A stretch of 64,000 nucleotides of DNA from Saprospiraceae bacterium (GCA_021604865.1 BQJU01000030.1:24372-88371); one strand, 5' to 3'. Counted from the first letter of the stretch, positions 34,546-44,390 are shown. A program made the numbers and translations. The notes: generated by a model from the sequence alone, not told the origin.

Positions 34546-34716
34546 CACCACACCAGTCTCCTACCCCACAATCAGCCACTAAACATGCACACAGCGCGGC
34601 CTCGCTCTGCCATAGCGGCTACGCGAAGGCGCGCGTGGGTTCCGGCATAGGAGCATTGACCGTTAAGAAAAAAGCGGTAACCGTACTGCTCAAGAAGAAA
34701 TCCTGCTTGAGCTAAA
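34546..34716. repeat. Structured repeat, copy 4 with a palindromic insertion
   Basis: The core matches copy 2 (ACCG...CGGT and CTCAAG...CTTGAG), but about 30 bp of GC-rich sequence (34600-34633, containing GCGGCTACGCGAAGGCG) interrupts the first half. The downstream part of copies 2 and 3 is missing. Confidence 0.72.
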
Positions 34717-34832
34717 ACAAATGAAAAATCAGAAGACAAAAAGACCAACAATCAAAAAACTTACGAGTGAAGCAATAAGCATTTGGGGAACATTCGGGCC
34801 TAGCGAGAAGTTATTCTTCGCTGCCCAAAAGG

Positions 34833-35771
34833 TCACTGATCACTCCAAAATATTCGTTCATTAAATCTGGTCAGCTGGAAAGTTTCCTGGTGATTTTCCC
34901 ATTGCACAATGACAGAAATGTTTCTAATTTTTCTGTTAAATGATTTCCAAAGTAATTCATACCTGGCCTGTGGTTTCTTTGAGAGAGGAAAGGAAAACAG
35001 ATGAAGACTTGTTTTATCGTTTTGATTGGATTGAATGCTTCGGATAATCATAGGTGTGTCGTCCATAGTCATTTCAATCAGCCTGCCAAGTATATTTGAA
35101 TCAGAAGATGCTGCATAATTTTCACCTATGATCGATGCTAATTGACCAGCCGGAATACGGAGGAGGCAGCTAGGTATGGAATCTTCCATATTGATAAAAA
35201 TATTCGTTTCTCTATTGGTTTGATCTTCCTGTGATAACGACAAAGAACAAATGGCACCTTTCATCAAATCAAACTGATTGTTCTGTACCAATTTACCGTC
35301 TACTTCCAATATCATCAAAGCAGGAATTAAAGGAAATTTCTCACCAAAATTTTGACTTATCATCAATTCTTTTGCCCCAGTATCCAACTTGTATTTAAAG
35401 GTGTATTCCAGACGATTTTTCAATAAATCGGCCCATAAGATGGTTTGAGTATCAAGGCTTGAGGTATAAAAGTCTAGTTCGTCCAGCTCAAGGGCACCAC
35501 GCTCATTTTTTACTGAAAAGGTTTTTGCTAATTCCTGCTTATAGGCTGCCCCTGCCTGATTAATCTCTTCGATGGTATAAGTCCGTGTTGAATCCACCCC
35601 GATGTATTGAAACAGGATGAGGTCTTCAAGTGGCACCGTCAAATTGGCAATGACATAATGATCGCTCACATATATCCGGCAAAAAGTAAGGGAATAGGGG
35701 TGGCATTTTGCCAGCGTGAGGCATAAGAGCAGGGGGATTATTGTCAGGGTCTTTTTTATGAAGCTACTCAT
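34833..35771 (-). CDS. Exported protein of unknown function
   Basis: 312 residues from ATG 35771. A signal peptide (MSSFIKKTLTIIPLLLCLTLAKC) is followed by a mature protein starting HPYSLTFCRIYVSDHYVIAN. This start resembles the exported N-terminal domain of HupE/UreJ-like and DUF6702-like proteins, in which a His follows the cleavage site. The rest is beta-rich with no catalytic motif (e.g. ELMISQNFGEKFPLIPALMI, RYELLWKSFNRKIR). No membrane span other than the signal. It sits 102 bp downstream of the GH38 gene on the same strand, so it may be co-transcribed with it. Not recognised beyond that. Confidence 0.6.
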   Translation of the reverse strand: MSSFIKKTLTIIPLLLCLTLAKCHPYSLTFCRIYVSDHYVIANLTVPLEDLILFQYIGVDSTRTYTIEEINQAGAAYKQELAKTFSVKNERGALELDELDFYTSSLDTQTILWADLLKNRLEYTFKYKLDTGAKELMISQNFGEKFPLIPALMILEVDGKLVQNNQFDLMKGAICSLSLSQEDQTNRETNIFINMEDSIPSCLLRIPAGQLASIIGENYAASSDSNILGRLIEMTMDDTPMIIRSIQSNQNDKTSLHLFSFPLSKKPQARYELLWKSFNRKIRNISVIVQWENHQETFQLTRFNERIFWSDQ

Positions 35772-35873
35772 ACCAATTACTCAGATTTTACCATGAGGGC
35801 TGGTTATTGCTATTCCTTAATGCCTGTTCGTCTTTTCAAAACGATGAATCATGCTCTCAGGGAGGTCGCCCCC

Positions 35874-38800
35874 TTATTCTGCCCGAATGATCAAGAACTC
35901 CCAAGCCGAAAGCTTCAAATTATCCCCAACCTGATCTCCTTTGGCTTCTTTGTTGTTGCTTCGATAAACTGCTTTCGGCGATTGCCATTGCAACGAAAAT
36001 GTTGCATCATGATCAACGGCATTTAACAACTTCACAATTATGCCTTTGCCATCTTTAGCGGGTTTGAGAGAAGTAACAATGACCTCATCAGCGCCAATAA
36101 TTTGCAACAATGGTTTATGAGTTGTAGCCTTTTTTGTTGCCGGCACCACCAGCAGCGGTTGGCTTTGTGCTATGCCAAATTTTTTACGATCAGCGTCCGA
36201 CCATTTTTGATGGGGCATAATCCGGTAGCGGGAAGTAATTAACCCCTCCTGGAAACCTTTATAATTGACAAACCAGGCATTGTTCATGACCCATGAAAAC
36301 AAGGTTGTTGAAGGCTGATGTTTATCCAGCCAGGGCCGGTTGCGCATATCTTTCATCCAATCTTGCCCCAACATCGCTCCCATTTCTACCAGTGGGGCAT
36401 CAAGATTAGCGACAGTTACCCCATAGTTTTCATTGGAAAAATCGACAAATCGCTGGGCACAAAAAAAGTTCTTATTCGCGCCCTTCAGTTGGTTTTTGTC
36501 TGGTATTAAAACGTGATATGCCTGATCAATTCTGGTGGTAAAATCAGCGATATTAAAAGGGAAGGAATAGCGCACATTTTCATCTTTCAATTCTTTGAGC
36601 TTATCCACCGTATTCTCGATATCTATCCGATCAAGGTCCTTAATCAACCGAATCTTTCTAAATACTTTTTTTGCCCCTGGAGCATCACTGGTGATGGTTA
36701 TTTCGCTGAGGATCGGTCCTGATTCCGTGGGTTTTATCGTCGCATTCTCTGTTTTTCTGGGGTTTTCAGCATTGAGTCCAGTGTACCAATATTCATTAAA
36801 GCCAAACTTACTACCCGCATCTATTAAATCATTGGCATTGCCCTTTTGCAAAATACTTTCAATGGTTCCATTTTTCCCAATTCGCATCGTGAGGTTTTTG
36901 CTTCTTAAAATATTCCCCGTTGTCGACTGTTCAGATTTGGACGATTTTTTTTTGCGCTTTTTAAAATAGTATTTCTTTGAGCTGAAAGGCTTGACCTCTT
37001 TGGCAATGAAGACGATTTCTCCATTTTTTAAAACTTGGAAAACCACTTCATTTTTATTTTCATCAAGCAAAACTTCGTTGGCACTAGTGGTTCTTGATGG
37101 TATGCTGACCAGATCGCTTCTTGTCCAGGAGCTTGTATTATACACCTGAAAATAGTCATACGCACCTTCCATTGTAGGTAATGCCTGTTCTAATAACACA
37201 TCAGCCAGACTATCCGCTTTTAGGGCAAAGCCTTGTTTGACGGCCCATTGGTCTTTGGTGAAATCTCCATCCGGGTCCGATTTGCTGGAAATAGCGCCCC
37301 AGGTGTGTTCCGAAAACAGAAGGACATTTTGCCAGGCATTTGCAGACATCTCATGAGGAAAATCCGGCAATGTTTTATTCATAGCCCACAGCGCTTCTGC
37401 CTGTACCAAACGATCGGCTGTATTCCGGTTTATTCCGGTTTCTACGGCTGAAGAAGCGGCGCCATCTTCCCAATAAGGTGAAAAGTCGCCACTGTGGGTA
37501 GGCAGTTGATCGCCATACCTTTCTTCGAATGCTTCAAACATCTGAGCAGTCGTAGCAATTCTGAATTTTGGATATGCATATTTTTCATTCCAATCCCTCA
37601 CAAAATCGGGCATGCCGGTATCCGGCCCCGCATTGTCCCCCATGGTATAACGCAATTGGACAATATCATAGGGATAACCATCATTATCCAGTTCATTGAG
37701 AAACTTCAGAATAGGGGTGCCTCCTGATTTGTTCAGGGTCCCTAACAACCAATCGTGAAACCAGGAATAACCATGACCAGACATCCAAAACAATACCTTG
37801 TCTTTACCAGAAGGCGAAGTCCAGTAAAAGGGTATATCCGCCCAGGCATTAAAGGTATTTCCCACCTGATAACCACCGTTCGCCAGATGCGGCATATGGT
37901 TGGGGCCAATGGAAAAATATTTCACCCCATTTTTCGCCAGCGCCGGAACAATACCCCAGCTATAACCAGGGACATCCGTTATCATTGCCGTTTGGGTTGT
38001 TACTCCGGTACTGGCTTCAAAGTCATTGGCAGCATCGGTGATGTGCATGAGTTCTTCTTCCCGTTGCAGGCCAGTCAACTCACTACCAAAAAGAGCATCC
38101 AGGCCAATCCAGCCATTTTTTACAGCTTCGATAAATTGCTTTCTTTTGTTTTCGTCCGCATTTTTAAGGTAGCTGTCTACCGCCCACATGATTTCTACAT
38201 TCCATTTGTACCGGGCTTCCTCCGGATAATCTTTTGTTTTTTCTGCCAAGGCTATGCCCTCTTCAAAATTCCTCCACTGCATTTGTTCCACCTCCTTTTG
38301 AAGATGGGTAAATCCAATATCTATATGAGAGTGAGGTAGAAAATAAACGTCAAATGCGCGGACAGGTTTTTGTGTCAAATCGAAGGTATGCTCTTTGTCT
38401 TTTACTTTTAACGTTACTTTGATTGGTTTGGCTGTTTCAACAGTATCCAGGTACAAGGTGTATTCATTTTCGCCTGGTTTTATTTGAACCTTTGTGTTCG
38501 GGAGACCCGCGATCATTACTTCGCCAGTGGTATTTATGCCCAAATGGTTATATTTAAGTTCTACAGGTTGCTTTAATTGCCCATCCTGTTTGGCCAATGC
38601 GGGCAAGATGGCTGCTGTTGCCGTAGTTTTTACCACATTCTGAAACGCCATATACCAGTCTGGACTATTGCTATTGCCACCAATGATCTTAATGCGCACA
38701 CTTTTGCCGGCTTCATAATCCGCCCGAGGCAGGGTCAGGAACATAAACCCAAATACATCGCCTCCTTTTTTGTCGATCAATGATTTTACAAAGGCCAGTT

Positions 38801-39236
38801 CCGCTCCATTTTCTTGTCGAATGACCCAATCCGGATCATTGGATTCCTGTACGGCATTAAACTGAAATAGCTTTTGGCCATTAACCAAGAGATCAAAATT
38901 GGCAATGGGGTTGCTTTTGCCTGTATGTTTTGCCAGCGCCATTTCCCACATAAAAGTGACGTATTTTTCCCGGACATTTGGCATAGGTTCTCCTTCAAAT
39001 TCTATAAAGGTGGTCCCATCTTTGGCCCGAACCAATAGCGCAACACTATTATCCTGCAGGTTCTGTAAGAAATCCAGCCGTTCGCCTTCAAAAGGAGTAA
39101 GAAAACCTTGATAAAACTGCTGGGAACGCACCGGCCATTCGTCCTTGATGTCCGTCTTTATCTGGGCATAAAGCCTTGGTTGAAAGCATAACAGCAATAG
39201 GAAAATTATGCTTAATAAAGCAGTTTTTGGGTACAT
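35874..39236 (-). CDS. GH38 family alpha-mannosidase, secreted
   Basis: 1120 residues from ATG 39236 after a possible TTG three codons earlier. Signal peptide (...LLLLCFQPRLYAQ). A ~290-residue N-terminal region with beta domains precedes the GH38 catalytic domain: zinc motif PHSHIDIG (H302, H304, D306) and the nucleophile D421 in ITDVPGYSW. The middle and C-terminal mannosidase domains follow, with KKKKSSKSEQ marking a basic linker near 750. GH38 enzymes are zinc-dependent retaining alpha-mannosidases. Probably periplasmic, complementary to the GH92 enzyme of the neighbouring operon. Within GH38 this long bacterial subgroup is poorly characterised, so linkage specificity is open. Confidence 0.9.
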   Translation of the reverse strand: MYPKTALLSIIFLLLLCFQPRLYAQIKTDIKDEWPVRSQQFYQGFLTPFEGERLDFLQNLQDNSVALLVRAKDGTTFIEFEGEPMPNVREKYVTFMWEMALAKHTGKSNPIANFDLLVNGQKLFQFNAVQESNDPDWVIRQENGAELAFVKSLIDKKGGDVFGFMFLTLPRADYEAGKSVRIKIIGGNSNSPDWYMAFQNVVKTTATAAILPALAKQDGQLKQPVELKYNHLGINTTGEVMIAGLPNTKVQIKPGENEYTLYLDTVETAKPIKVTLKVKDKEHTFDLTQKPVRAFDVYFLPHSHIDIGFTHLQKEVEQMQWRNFEEGIALAEKTKDYPEEARYKWNVEIMWAVDSYLKNADENKRKQFIEAVKNGWIGLDALFGSELTGLQREEELMHITDAANDFEASTGVTTQTAMITDVPGYSWGIVPALAKNGVKYFSIGPNHMPHLANGGYQVGNTFNAWADIPFYWTSPSGKDKVLFWMSGHGYSWFHDWLLGTLNKSGGTPILKFLNELDNDGYPYDIVQLRYTMGDNAGPDTGMPDFVRDWNEKYAYPKFRIATTAQMFEAFEERYGDQLPTHSGDFSPYWEDGAASSAVETGINRNTADRLVQAEALWAMNKTLPDFPHEMSANAWQNVLLFSEHTWGAISSKSDPDGDFTKDQWAVKQGFALKADSLADVLLEQALPTMEGAYDYFQVYNTSSWTRSDLVSIPSRTTSANEVLLDENKNEVVFQVLKNGEIVFIAKEVKPFSSKKYYFKKRKKKSSKSEQSTTGNILRSKNLTMRIGKNGTIESILQKGNANDLIDAGSKFGFNEYWYTGLNAENPRKTENATIKPTESGPILSEITITSDAPGAKKVFRKIRLIKDLDRIDIENTVDKLKELKDENVRYSFPFNIADFTTRIDQAYHVLIPDKNQLKGANKNFFCAQRFVDFSNENYGVTVANLDAPLVEMGAMLGQDWMKDMRNRPWLDKHQPSTTLFSWVMNNAWFVNYKGFQEGLITSRYRIMPHQKWSDADRKKFGIAQSQPLLVVPATKKATTHKPLLQIIGADEVIVTSLKPAKDGKGIIVKLLNAVDHDATFSLQWQSPKAVYRSNNKEAKGDQVGDNLKLSAWEFLIIRAE

Positions 39237-39258
39237 GGCTCTCAAGATTTTATTTAAA

Positions 39259-40458
39259 CTAATCCATATCTAAGTTGATAAATCGCGGTCGATAATGGTG
39301 CGCTTTTGTCAACACATCTTTAAAAAAGTCGAAGGAATTCAAATTGTAACTTATCAGCAGCTTACCATCCGGAGAGATGTGGGGATGAGCTTTAGCATTA
39401 TAAGCAAAATAGTCTTTATCTTCATCTACTTCCTCACAATACCAGATGGTTTTTTTGGGATAAAAAGGGCCCACCGGGCTTTTAGCCATCTGAATATCTA
39501 CCTGGGGTTCCATGCCATTTTTTTGGCAAACCAACATATATCGTCCATCAGGTAATGGCGATACACTCAACTCATTGGCGGTATTACTCGTCACTGCTTT
39601 GACGGCATATTTATCGGGGTTCCAGGTAGCGCCATCCCAAAAGGTCCATTCGGCCAGGTTTTCAAACGCTTCAGGAAGGACCCTGGCTACAATCAGGTCT
39701 TTGTAATAACCGACGGTTCCATAAATGTAAATATAGCCGTCAGGATGAGGAGCCCCGGCGGCTTCTGTATTGACTAAAATGGCACTACCATAGGTTGTTT
39801 TCCCAAATTTCTGAGGCACTTCATACATTAATTCCGTTGGAATCTGAATATGCTCTGTAAAAGGAAATGCCTGTCCTTTTTTAACCTTAAGGATCGTTAC
39901 ATTTTTTTGTTCAAAGGGAAAAAATCCGTCAGTAACAATGTCCCTCACCCGATAGGCAAATATATACAAGGTGCTATCATGGGCAGTATTAACAAAACCG
40001 TCCCCCAGCCAAAAGTAGTCCTCTTCGTGACCAGGCATTGCATCCGGCGTAAAGACCGAAAGCGGTTGGCCTTCCTCATCTTTTTCCCAATGGTAGGCTA
40101 GGCCATTTCCTGGCCCTCTTCCTTGCAGAAGCCCCAGGGAGTTATGGATCATCTTGTACTCCCCGCTTTTGACTTCTCCATTTTTTATACTACCCTTCAG
40201 CTTGATGAGTGAATCACTGAATAAAAACAGCGTAGTGTCTTTTTCACCTGCAAGAACAAATTCTTTGCCATTGAGGGGTATAGAAAAAATGCCATCTCCA
40301 CCAAACCAGCCAGTGGTTTTGTAAAATTCATTTTCCCAATTATCTGCCCTTTGCGTCATCTTCTGAGTCGGCAATTCATGAGTAGGATTAGAGGATGTCG
40401 GTTCCTGACAAGCCCAGGCAGAAATGCTTAATAAAAGGGTATAACATGTCTTCTTCAT
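39259..40458 (-). CDS. DUF4185/DUF5005-like beta-propeller lipoprotein (paralogue 1)
   Basis: 399 residues from ATG 40458. Lipobox Cys17 (SISAWAC). The fold looks like a five-bladed beta-propeller of the DUF4185/DUF5005 group: GWFGGDGIFSIPLNGKEF, then TLFLFSDS, DYFWLGDGF, PHPDGYIYIYGT, NELSVSPLPDGRYMLVCQ and the C-terminal YNAKAHPHISPDGKLLISYN. Two further paralogues are at 46.5 and 47.9 kb. Members of DUF4185 have been shown to be arabinofuranan-cleaving glycosidases (GH183), so a glycoside hydrolase role at the cell surface is reasonable. In the same direction as the GH38 gene with a 22-bp gap, likely co-transcribed. Substrate unknown. Confidence 0.75.
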   Translation of the reverse strand: MKKTCYTLLLSISAWACQEPTSSNPTHELPTQKMTQRADNWENEFYKTTGWFGGDGIFSIPLNGKEFVLAGEKDTTLFLFSDSLIKLKGSIKNGEVKSGEYKMIHNSLGLLQGRGPGNGLAYHWEKDEEGQPLSVFTPDAMPGHEEDYFWLGDGFVNTAHDSTLYIFAYRVRDIVTDGFFPFEQKNVTILKVKKGQAFPFTEHIQIPTELMYEVPQKFGKTTYGSAILVNTEAAGAPHPDGYIYIYGTVGYYKDLIVARVLPEAFENLAEWTFWDGATWNPDKYAVKAVTSNTANELSVSPLPDGRYMLVCQKNGMEPQVDIQMAKSPVGPFYPKKTIWYCEEVDEDKDYFAYNAKAHPHISPDGKLLISYNLNSFDFFKDVLTKAHHYRPRFINLDMD

Positions 40459-40546
40459 AGTTGTCAAAGGTCAGGAATATTTTTAACTTTTGGGAAAGAG
40501 TCCTAATTTCGGGTGAAAATTTTAAATAACTTCGCGACAACTCTAG

Positions 40547-40586
40547 GAGTTTGTCTGGTGGTCAACTTTGACCTCCAAATCTGCTC
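40547..40586. repeat. Minimal MITE-like palindrome (40 bp)
   Basis: The ends GAGTTTGTCTGGTGGTC and GACCTCCAAATCTGCTC are almost back to back, flanked by TAG and TAA. It lies 22 bp upstream of the esterase ATG between two divergent genes. Confidence 0.6.
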
Positions 40587-40608
40587 TAACAAACCACATC
40601 CACTAATT

Positions 40609-42582
40609 ATGCGGCAGTTTCTCATCCTTATTTTTTTTCTGAGTTTATGGTTTCCTAGTTTTTTATTTGCCCAGATAGAAGTTCCTAAAATTTTTAACTC
40701 CAATATGGTTTTGCCGAGGGGGAAAGCCATCCCCATAACAGGCAAAGCACCATCGCAAGAGGTCCTACAAATCACCATTCATGATCAGGTACACGAAGTA
40801 TCTGTCAATGCCCAGGGTGATTGGAGTGTTGTTTTAAATCCACTTCCTGCTGGCGGGCCTTTTGAACTATCATTTATTGGAAAAGACACCTTGATATTAG
40901 ACAATATTCTGGTAGGTGATTTATGGCTCTGTGCTGGCCAATCGAATATGCAATATACGCTGCAAATGTTGGGATACAAAGAGCAGGATACTGTCCGGGC
41001 TGATATGCCAAACCTACGATTGTTCACCGTTGGTCTTGATCTGGATTATTTACCAAAAAAAGAAATCAAGAGTGGCCAATGGCAGGTAGCAACGGCTGAA
41101 TCCGCCCATAATTTCAGTGCTACCAGCTACTTTTTTGGCAGATACCTTGTCGAAACACAAGGAGTCCCCATCGGATTGATTAGTAGCAACCTGGGCGCCA
41201 CTTCTATCGAAACCTGGATGAGCATTGATGCTTTAAAACAGTTTCCTCAATTTGATGAAGTGACCAGCGACATCATCAAAACCAATAAAGACTTTGCAAC
41301 GATCAATAGAGAGTTGGAAGCATTTCGCAAAACCTGGGATAAAGATCATTACCTCAGGGGGCCCGGCTTTGAGGGGAAATGGTTTGAAGATGACTATGAT
41401 GACTCAGATTGGGAGACTTGTAATGTCCCCATATTTTGGGAATATATCGGTTATGAAGATCATGATGGGAGCTTTTGGTTTCGCCGGGAATTCGATCTCG
41501 ATTCTAATCAACTCAAGCAGGATCTACACCTGAGCCTGAATCAAATTGATGATTACGATATCACCTGGGTGAATGGGCATCAGGTTGGTGAATCGTTTGG
41601 CAATAGCAACTTTAGGAGTTATACGGTTCCAAAAGATATTTTAAGAGCCAAAAAGAATACGCTGACCATCCGGGTATTTGACATCGGTGGACTAGGTGGC
41701 ATCTATACCAATGCTTTTTGGGGAAATGCCATCTTAAATGGGCAATGGAAATATAAAAAAGGTCGTGCAATTGATGCTGCTACTTTTCCGATCCCCAAAG
41801 TAGCCAATGGAAGCCTTTTTTCTCATCCTTCTTTATTGTATAATGGCAATATTGCTCCGCTACACAAACTGCCCATCGCCGGAGCAATCTGGTACCAGGG
41901 AGAATCTAATGAAAATCGCGCCGTAGAATATGGATCTTTATTAAAAGCGATGATAAAAGACTGGCGAAATAAATGGAAGGATGAACAGCTGCCTTTTTTT
42001 ATTGTACAATTAGCGAATTACAGACAGGAGAATCCCAAGCCTGAAAATAGCCGATGGGCTGAAGTTCGGGAATCTCAAATGAAGGCTACCGAACTGCCGA
42101 ATGTAGATATTGTGACTGCCATTGATATAGGTGATGCCCATGATATTCATCCCTATAATAAAATGGAAGTTGGTAGACGATTGGGTTTATTGGCAATGCA
42201 CTATGTTTATGGTGCTGCCTTACAAAAAGGGCCCGTTTATCTAAACCATCGTATCGAGGACAATCAAATCATCGTAAAAATGAACACTTATGGCAGTCCA
42301 TTAAAAAGCCTTGATAAATACGGCTATGTTCGGGGATTTGCCATTGCTGGAGCAGATGGTCAATTTGAATGGGCAAAAGCTTTTTTAAAAGGGAAAGATG
42401 AAGTGGTTGTCTATTCGGATAAAATAGCCAGCCCTAAATATGTACGTTATGCCTGGTCAGATAATCCTGGTCCTTTAGATTTGGTCAATGAAGCGGCATT
42501 GCCTGCATTTCCATTTAGGACGGATACTTTGGAATTGAGCACAGCAAAGGAAAAATTTAAGTTCAATCCACATGCTTTTTAA
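40609..42582 (+). CDS. Sialate O-acetylesterase family carbohydrate esterase
   Basis: 657 residues from ATG 40609 (MRQFLILIFFLSLWFPSFLFAQ, signal peptide). An N-terminal Ig-like domain (KIFNSNMVLPRG..PITG) leads to the SGNH-type SASA catalytic domain with the nucleophile S112 in LCAGQSNMQ. The family's second block has GAIWYQGESN and the catalytic Asp/His in DIGDAHDIHP. A GH2-like galactose-binding sandwich is inserted in the catalytic domain (about 250-370: WETCNVPIFWEY, FWFRREFDL, DYDITWVNGHQVG). These enzymes remove O-acetyl groups from sialic acids or other sugars, clearing the way for glycosidases. Convergent with the SDR gene, with overlapping stop codons. Confidence 0.9.
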   Translation: MRQFLILIFFLSLWFPSFLFAQIEVPKIFNSNMVLPRGKAIPITGKAPSQEVLQITIHDQVHEVSVNAQGDWSVVLNPLPAGGPFELSFIGKDTLILDNILVGDLWLCAGQSNMQYTLQMLGYKEQDTVRADMPNLRLFTVGLDLDYLPKKEIKSGQWQVATAESAHNFSATSYFFGRYLVETQGVPIGLISSNLGATSIETWMSIDALKQFPQFDEVTSDIIKTNKDFATINRELEAFRKTWDKDHYLRGPGFEGKWFEDDYDDSDWETCNVPIFWEYIGYEDHDGSFWFRREFDLDSNQLKQDLHLSLNQIDDYDITWVNGHQVGESFGNSNFRSYTVPKDILRAKKNTLTIRVFDIGGLGGIYTNAFWGNAILNGQWKYKKGRAIDAATFPIPKVANGSLFSHPSLLYNGNIAPLHKLPIAGAIWYQGESNENRAVEYGSLLKAMIKDWRNKWKDEQLPFFIVQLANYRQENPKPENSRWAEVRESQMKATELPNVDIVTAIDIGDAHDIHPYNKMEVGRRLGLLAMHYVYGAALQKGPVYLNHRIEDNQIIVKMNTYGSPLKSLDKYGYVRGFAIAGADGQFEWAKAFLKGKDEVVVYSDKIASPKYVRYAWSDNPGPLDLVNEAALPAFPFRTDTLELSTAKEKFKFNPHAF

Positions 42583-43337
42583 TTCCCTCCAATATGAATC
42601 CCCAGGCCACCATCGACCCTAAAGGCCTGACCAGAAATAGACCCAGCACGATCACCACTTAAAAAACCAACCAAAGCGGCTACTTCTTCTGGTGGGCAGA
42701 TACGTTTGCTAAGGTGCATATCGATACATTCCTGATAGACTGCTTCCGGGTTTTCTGACAGTTGGATGACATCTCGCAACATCGGCGTATCTACAGTGCC
42801 CGGACATACTGCAACACACCGGATATGTGGTGCATAATCAACGGCAATACTTCGGGTTAATCCCAGCATGGCCGTTTTGGAAGTTGAATAAGGTGCCACC
42901 CTTTCCTGGGTGATAAATGCCTGAACACTTGCCATATTCACCACCACTCCCTTGCCTTTTTTCTGCATGGAAAGGATCGCATATTTAGCACAAAGGAAAG
43001 CACTTTTCAGGTTCACATTCATGACCAAATCCCATTCCTCTTCACTGGTCTCTGTGACTGTAGAATACCTTTGTATGCCCGCATTGTTGACCAAAATATC
43101 AATGTCTCCAACAGCCTCAATCCCTTTTTGGATGGCCTTTTTTACTTCGTCAGATTTGGATACATCACAGATAATAGGAATTAATCTCCCATTGCCTTGC
43201 TGCAATTGATCCAGGCCATTTTTGTCAATATCCAGAGCGATTACAGCGTCTCCATTATTCAAAAAATAATCAACACATGCTTTACCAATTCCCTTGGCTG
43301 CACCAGTTACAATCACATTTTTGCTTGCCATTTTCAT
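42579..43337 (-). CDS. SDR family oxidoreductase (probable sugar dehydrogenase)
   Basis: 252 residues from ATG 43337. A classical short-chain dehydrogenase: cofactor motif TGAAKGIG (11-18), NNAG (84-87), N109, S137, and the catalytic Y150 and K154 (YSTSK). D36 and D38 after the second strand (ALDID) suggest NAD preference. Cytoplasmic. It is the last gene of a set with an SMP-30 lactonase, an aldose-epimerase-like protein and a mannonate dehydratase. In that setting it could oxidise an aldose (mannose) to its lactone, or act at the keto-acid end (e.g. 2-keto-3-deoxy acid or fructuronate reduction). Sequence alone cannot decide. Confidence 0.9.
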   Translation of the reverse strand: MKMASKNVIVTGAAKGIGKACVDYFLNNGDAVIALDIDKNGLDQLQQGNGRLIPIICDVSKSDEVKKAIQKGIEAVGDIDILVNNAGIQRYSTVTETSEEEWDLVMNVNLKSAFLCAKYAILSMQKKGKGVVVNMASVQAFITQERVAPYSTSKTAMLGLTRSIAVDYAPHIRCVAVCPGTVDTPMLRDVIQLSENPEAVYQECIDMHLSKRICPPEEVAALVGFLSGDRAGSISGQAFRVDGGLGIHIGGN

Positions 43338-43434
43338 TACATTTAAAAAATAAAACCTTTCCTAAAAGGCAATAGGGACGCTTTGTCTACTTGTCAGCCG
43401 CTCAAGAACAATACGTTGAGGATATTATCCTCCC

Positions 43435-44307
43435 TCATCCTTTATATCTGGGCTCAATTGCCCCCACCATATCCGTTTCAATTGCAAAACAACGACCAGC
43501 CAAGGGGTTTTCTGCCTTCTCTTTTTCATTCAGATTCAGGTTGGAAGTGGTCACCAAGAGGGTTTTTAAATCCGGGCCGCCAAAACAACAACTCGTCGTA
43601 TGTAATACGGGAATGGCGATGTCTTTTACCCATTTGCCCGCTGCATCAAAATGACTGACCTTACTACCTTCCCACATGGCTACCCAAAAACCGCCTTCAC
43701 TATCCATGGCCATACCATCCGGATATTCATCCTTAGGCCATTGTATGTGGGGCCGACGATTTGAAATATTACCGGTTTCGAGATCATAATCGTAGGCATA
43801 CAATACATTTCGCATGGTATCGATCAGATAATAAGTCCTTTCATCAGGACTCCACCCCTGACCGTTGGCGATGTAAATATTTTCTTCCAGACAGTCCCAA
43901 CTATGGTCGGTATTCAGCCGATAAAGTTTACCGATATCCGTAGCCCCACTGTACTGCATTGTTCCAGCAAAAAACCGGCCTGCCGGATCTACGGCTCCAT
44001 CATTCATACGGGTTTCTACCACATCCATCTCCGGAGGGTTATCGATGAGTTGAAGGACATTCGTTTTTTCATCAAAAAAGCCAAATCCATCCCTGACAGC
44101 CACCACCACACCTCCATTTTCACGGAGTGCCATTACCCCTAACGCTTGTCCGACATCAAATGCTTCAGCCTCACCTGTTTTCCAATCAATTTTAAAATAT
44201 TTCCCCTGTAATAGGTCAACACAATAAAATTTCTGTGCTATCGGGCACCAAATCGGGCCTTCTCCATGTTCGGGTTTTATGTCAAAAATAGGTTCTGCTT
44301 GTAGCAT
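43435..44307 (-). CDS. SMP-30/gluconolactonase family sugar lactonase
   Basis: 290 residues from ATG 44307. Six-bladed beta-propeller lactonase: the divalent metal ligands E16 (GEGP), N148 (NGQGWSP) and D197 (YPDGMA) are present, as are R100 and N102 (TRMNDGAVDP) of the substrate pocket. These enzymes hydrolyse aldonolactones (gluconolactone, gulonolactone, fucono- or arabinonolactone) to aldonic acids. No signal peptide, so cytoplasmic. It would use the product of the SDR enzyme encoded 97 bp downstream and feed the mannonate dehydratase encoded upstream. Confidence 0.92.
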   Translation of the reverse strand: MLQAEPIFDIKPEHGEGPIWCPIAQKFYCVDLLQGKYFKIDWKTGEAEAFDVGQALGVMALRENGGVVVAVRDGFGFFDEKTNVLQLIDNPPEMDVVETRMNDGAVDPAGRFFAGTMQYSGATDIGKLYRLNTDHSWDCLEENIYIANGQGWSPDERTYYLIDTMRNVLYAYDYDLETGNISNRRPHIQWPKDEYPDGMAMDSEGGFWVAMWEGSKVSHFDAAGKWVKDIAIPVLHTTSCCFGGPDLKTLLVTTSNLNLNEKEKAENPLAGRCFAIETDMVGAIEPRYKG

Positions 44308-44390
44308 TGATCATTGATTTTTATTAGCGTTGTTTCGTAAGGCCATAACGCGGTTAAAACGAACGGCTTCCCATCGGCTGGTGCGTCCCT

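Noticed and set aside
35793..39111. Numerous plus-strand frames opposite the GH38 gene, up to 194 codons
   Set aside because: The minus strand carries a full GH38 enzyme with its motifs; the others are antisense shadows.
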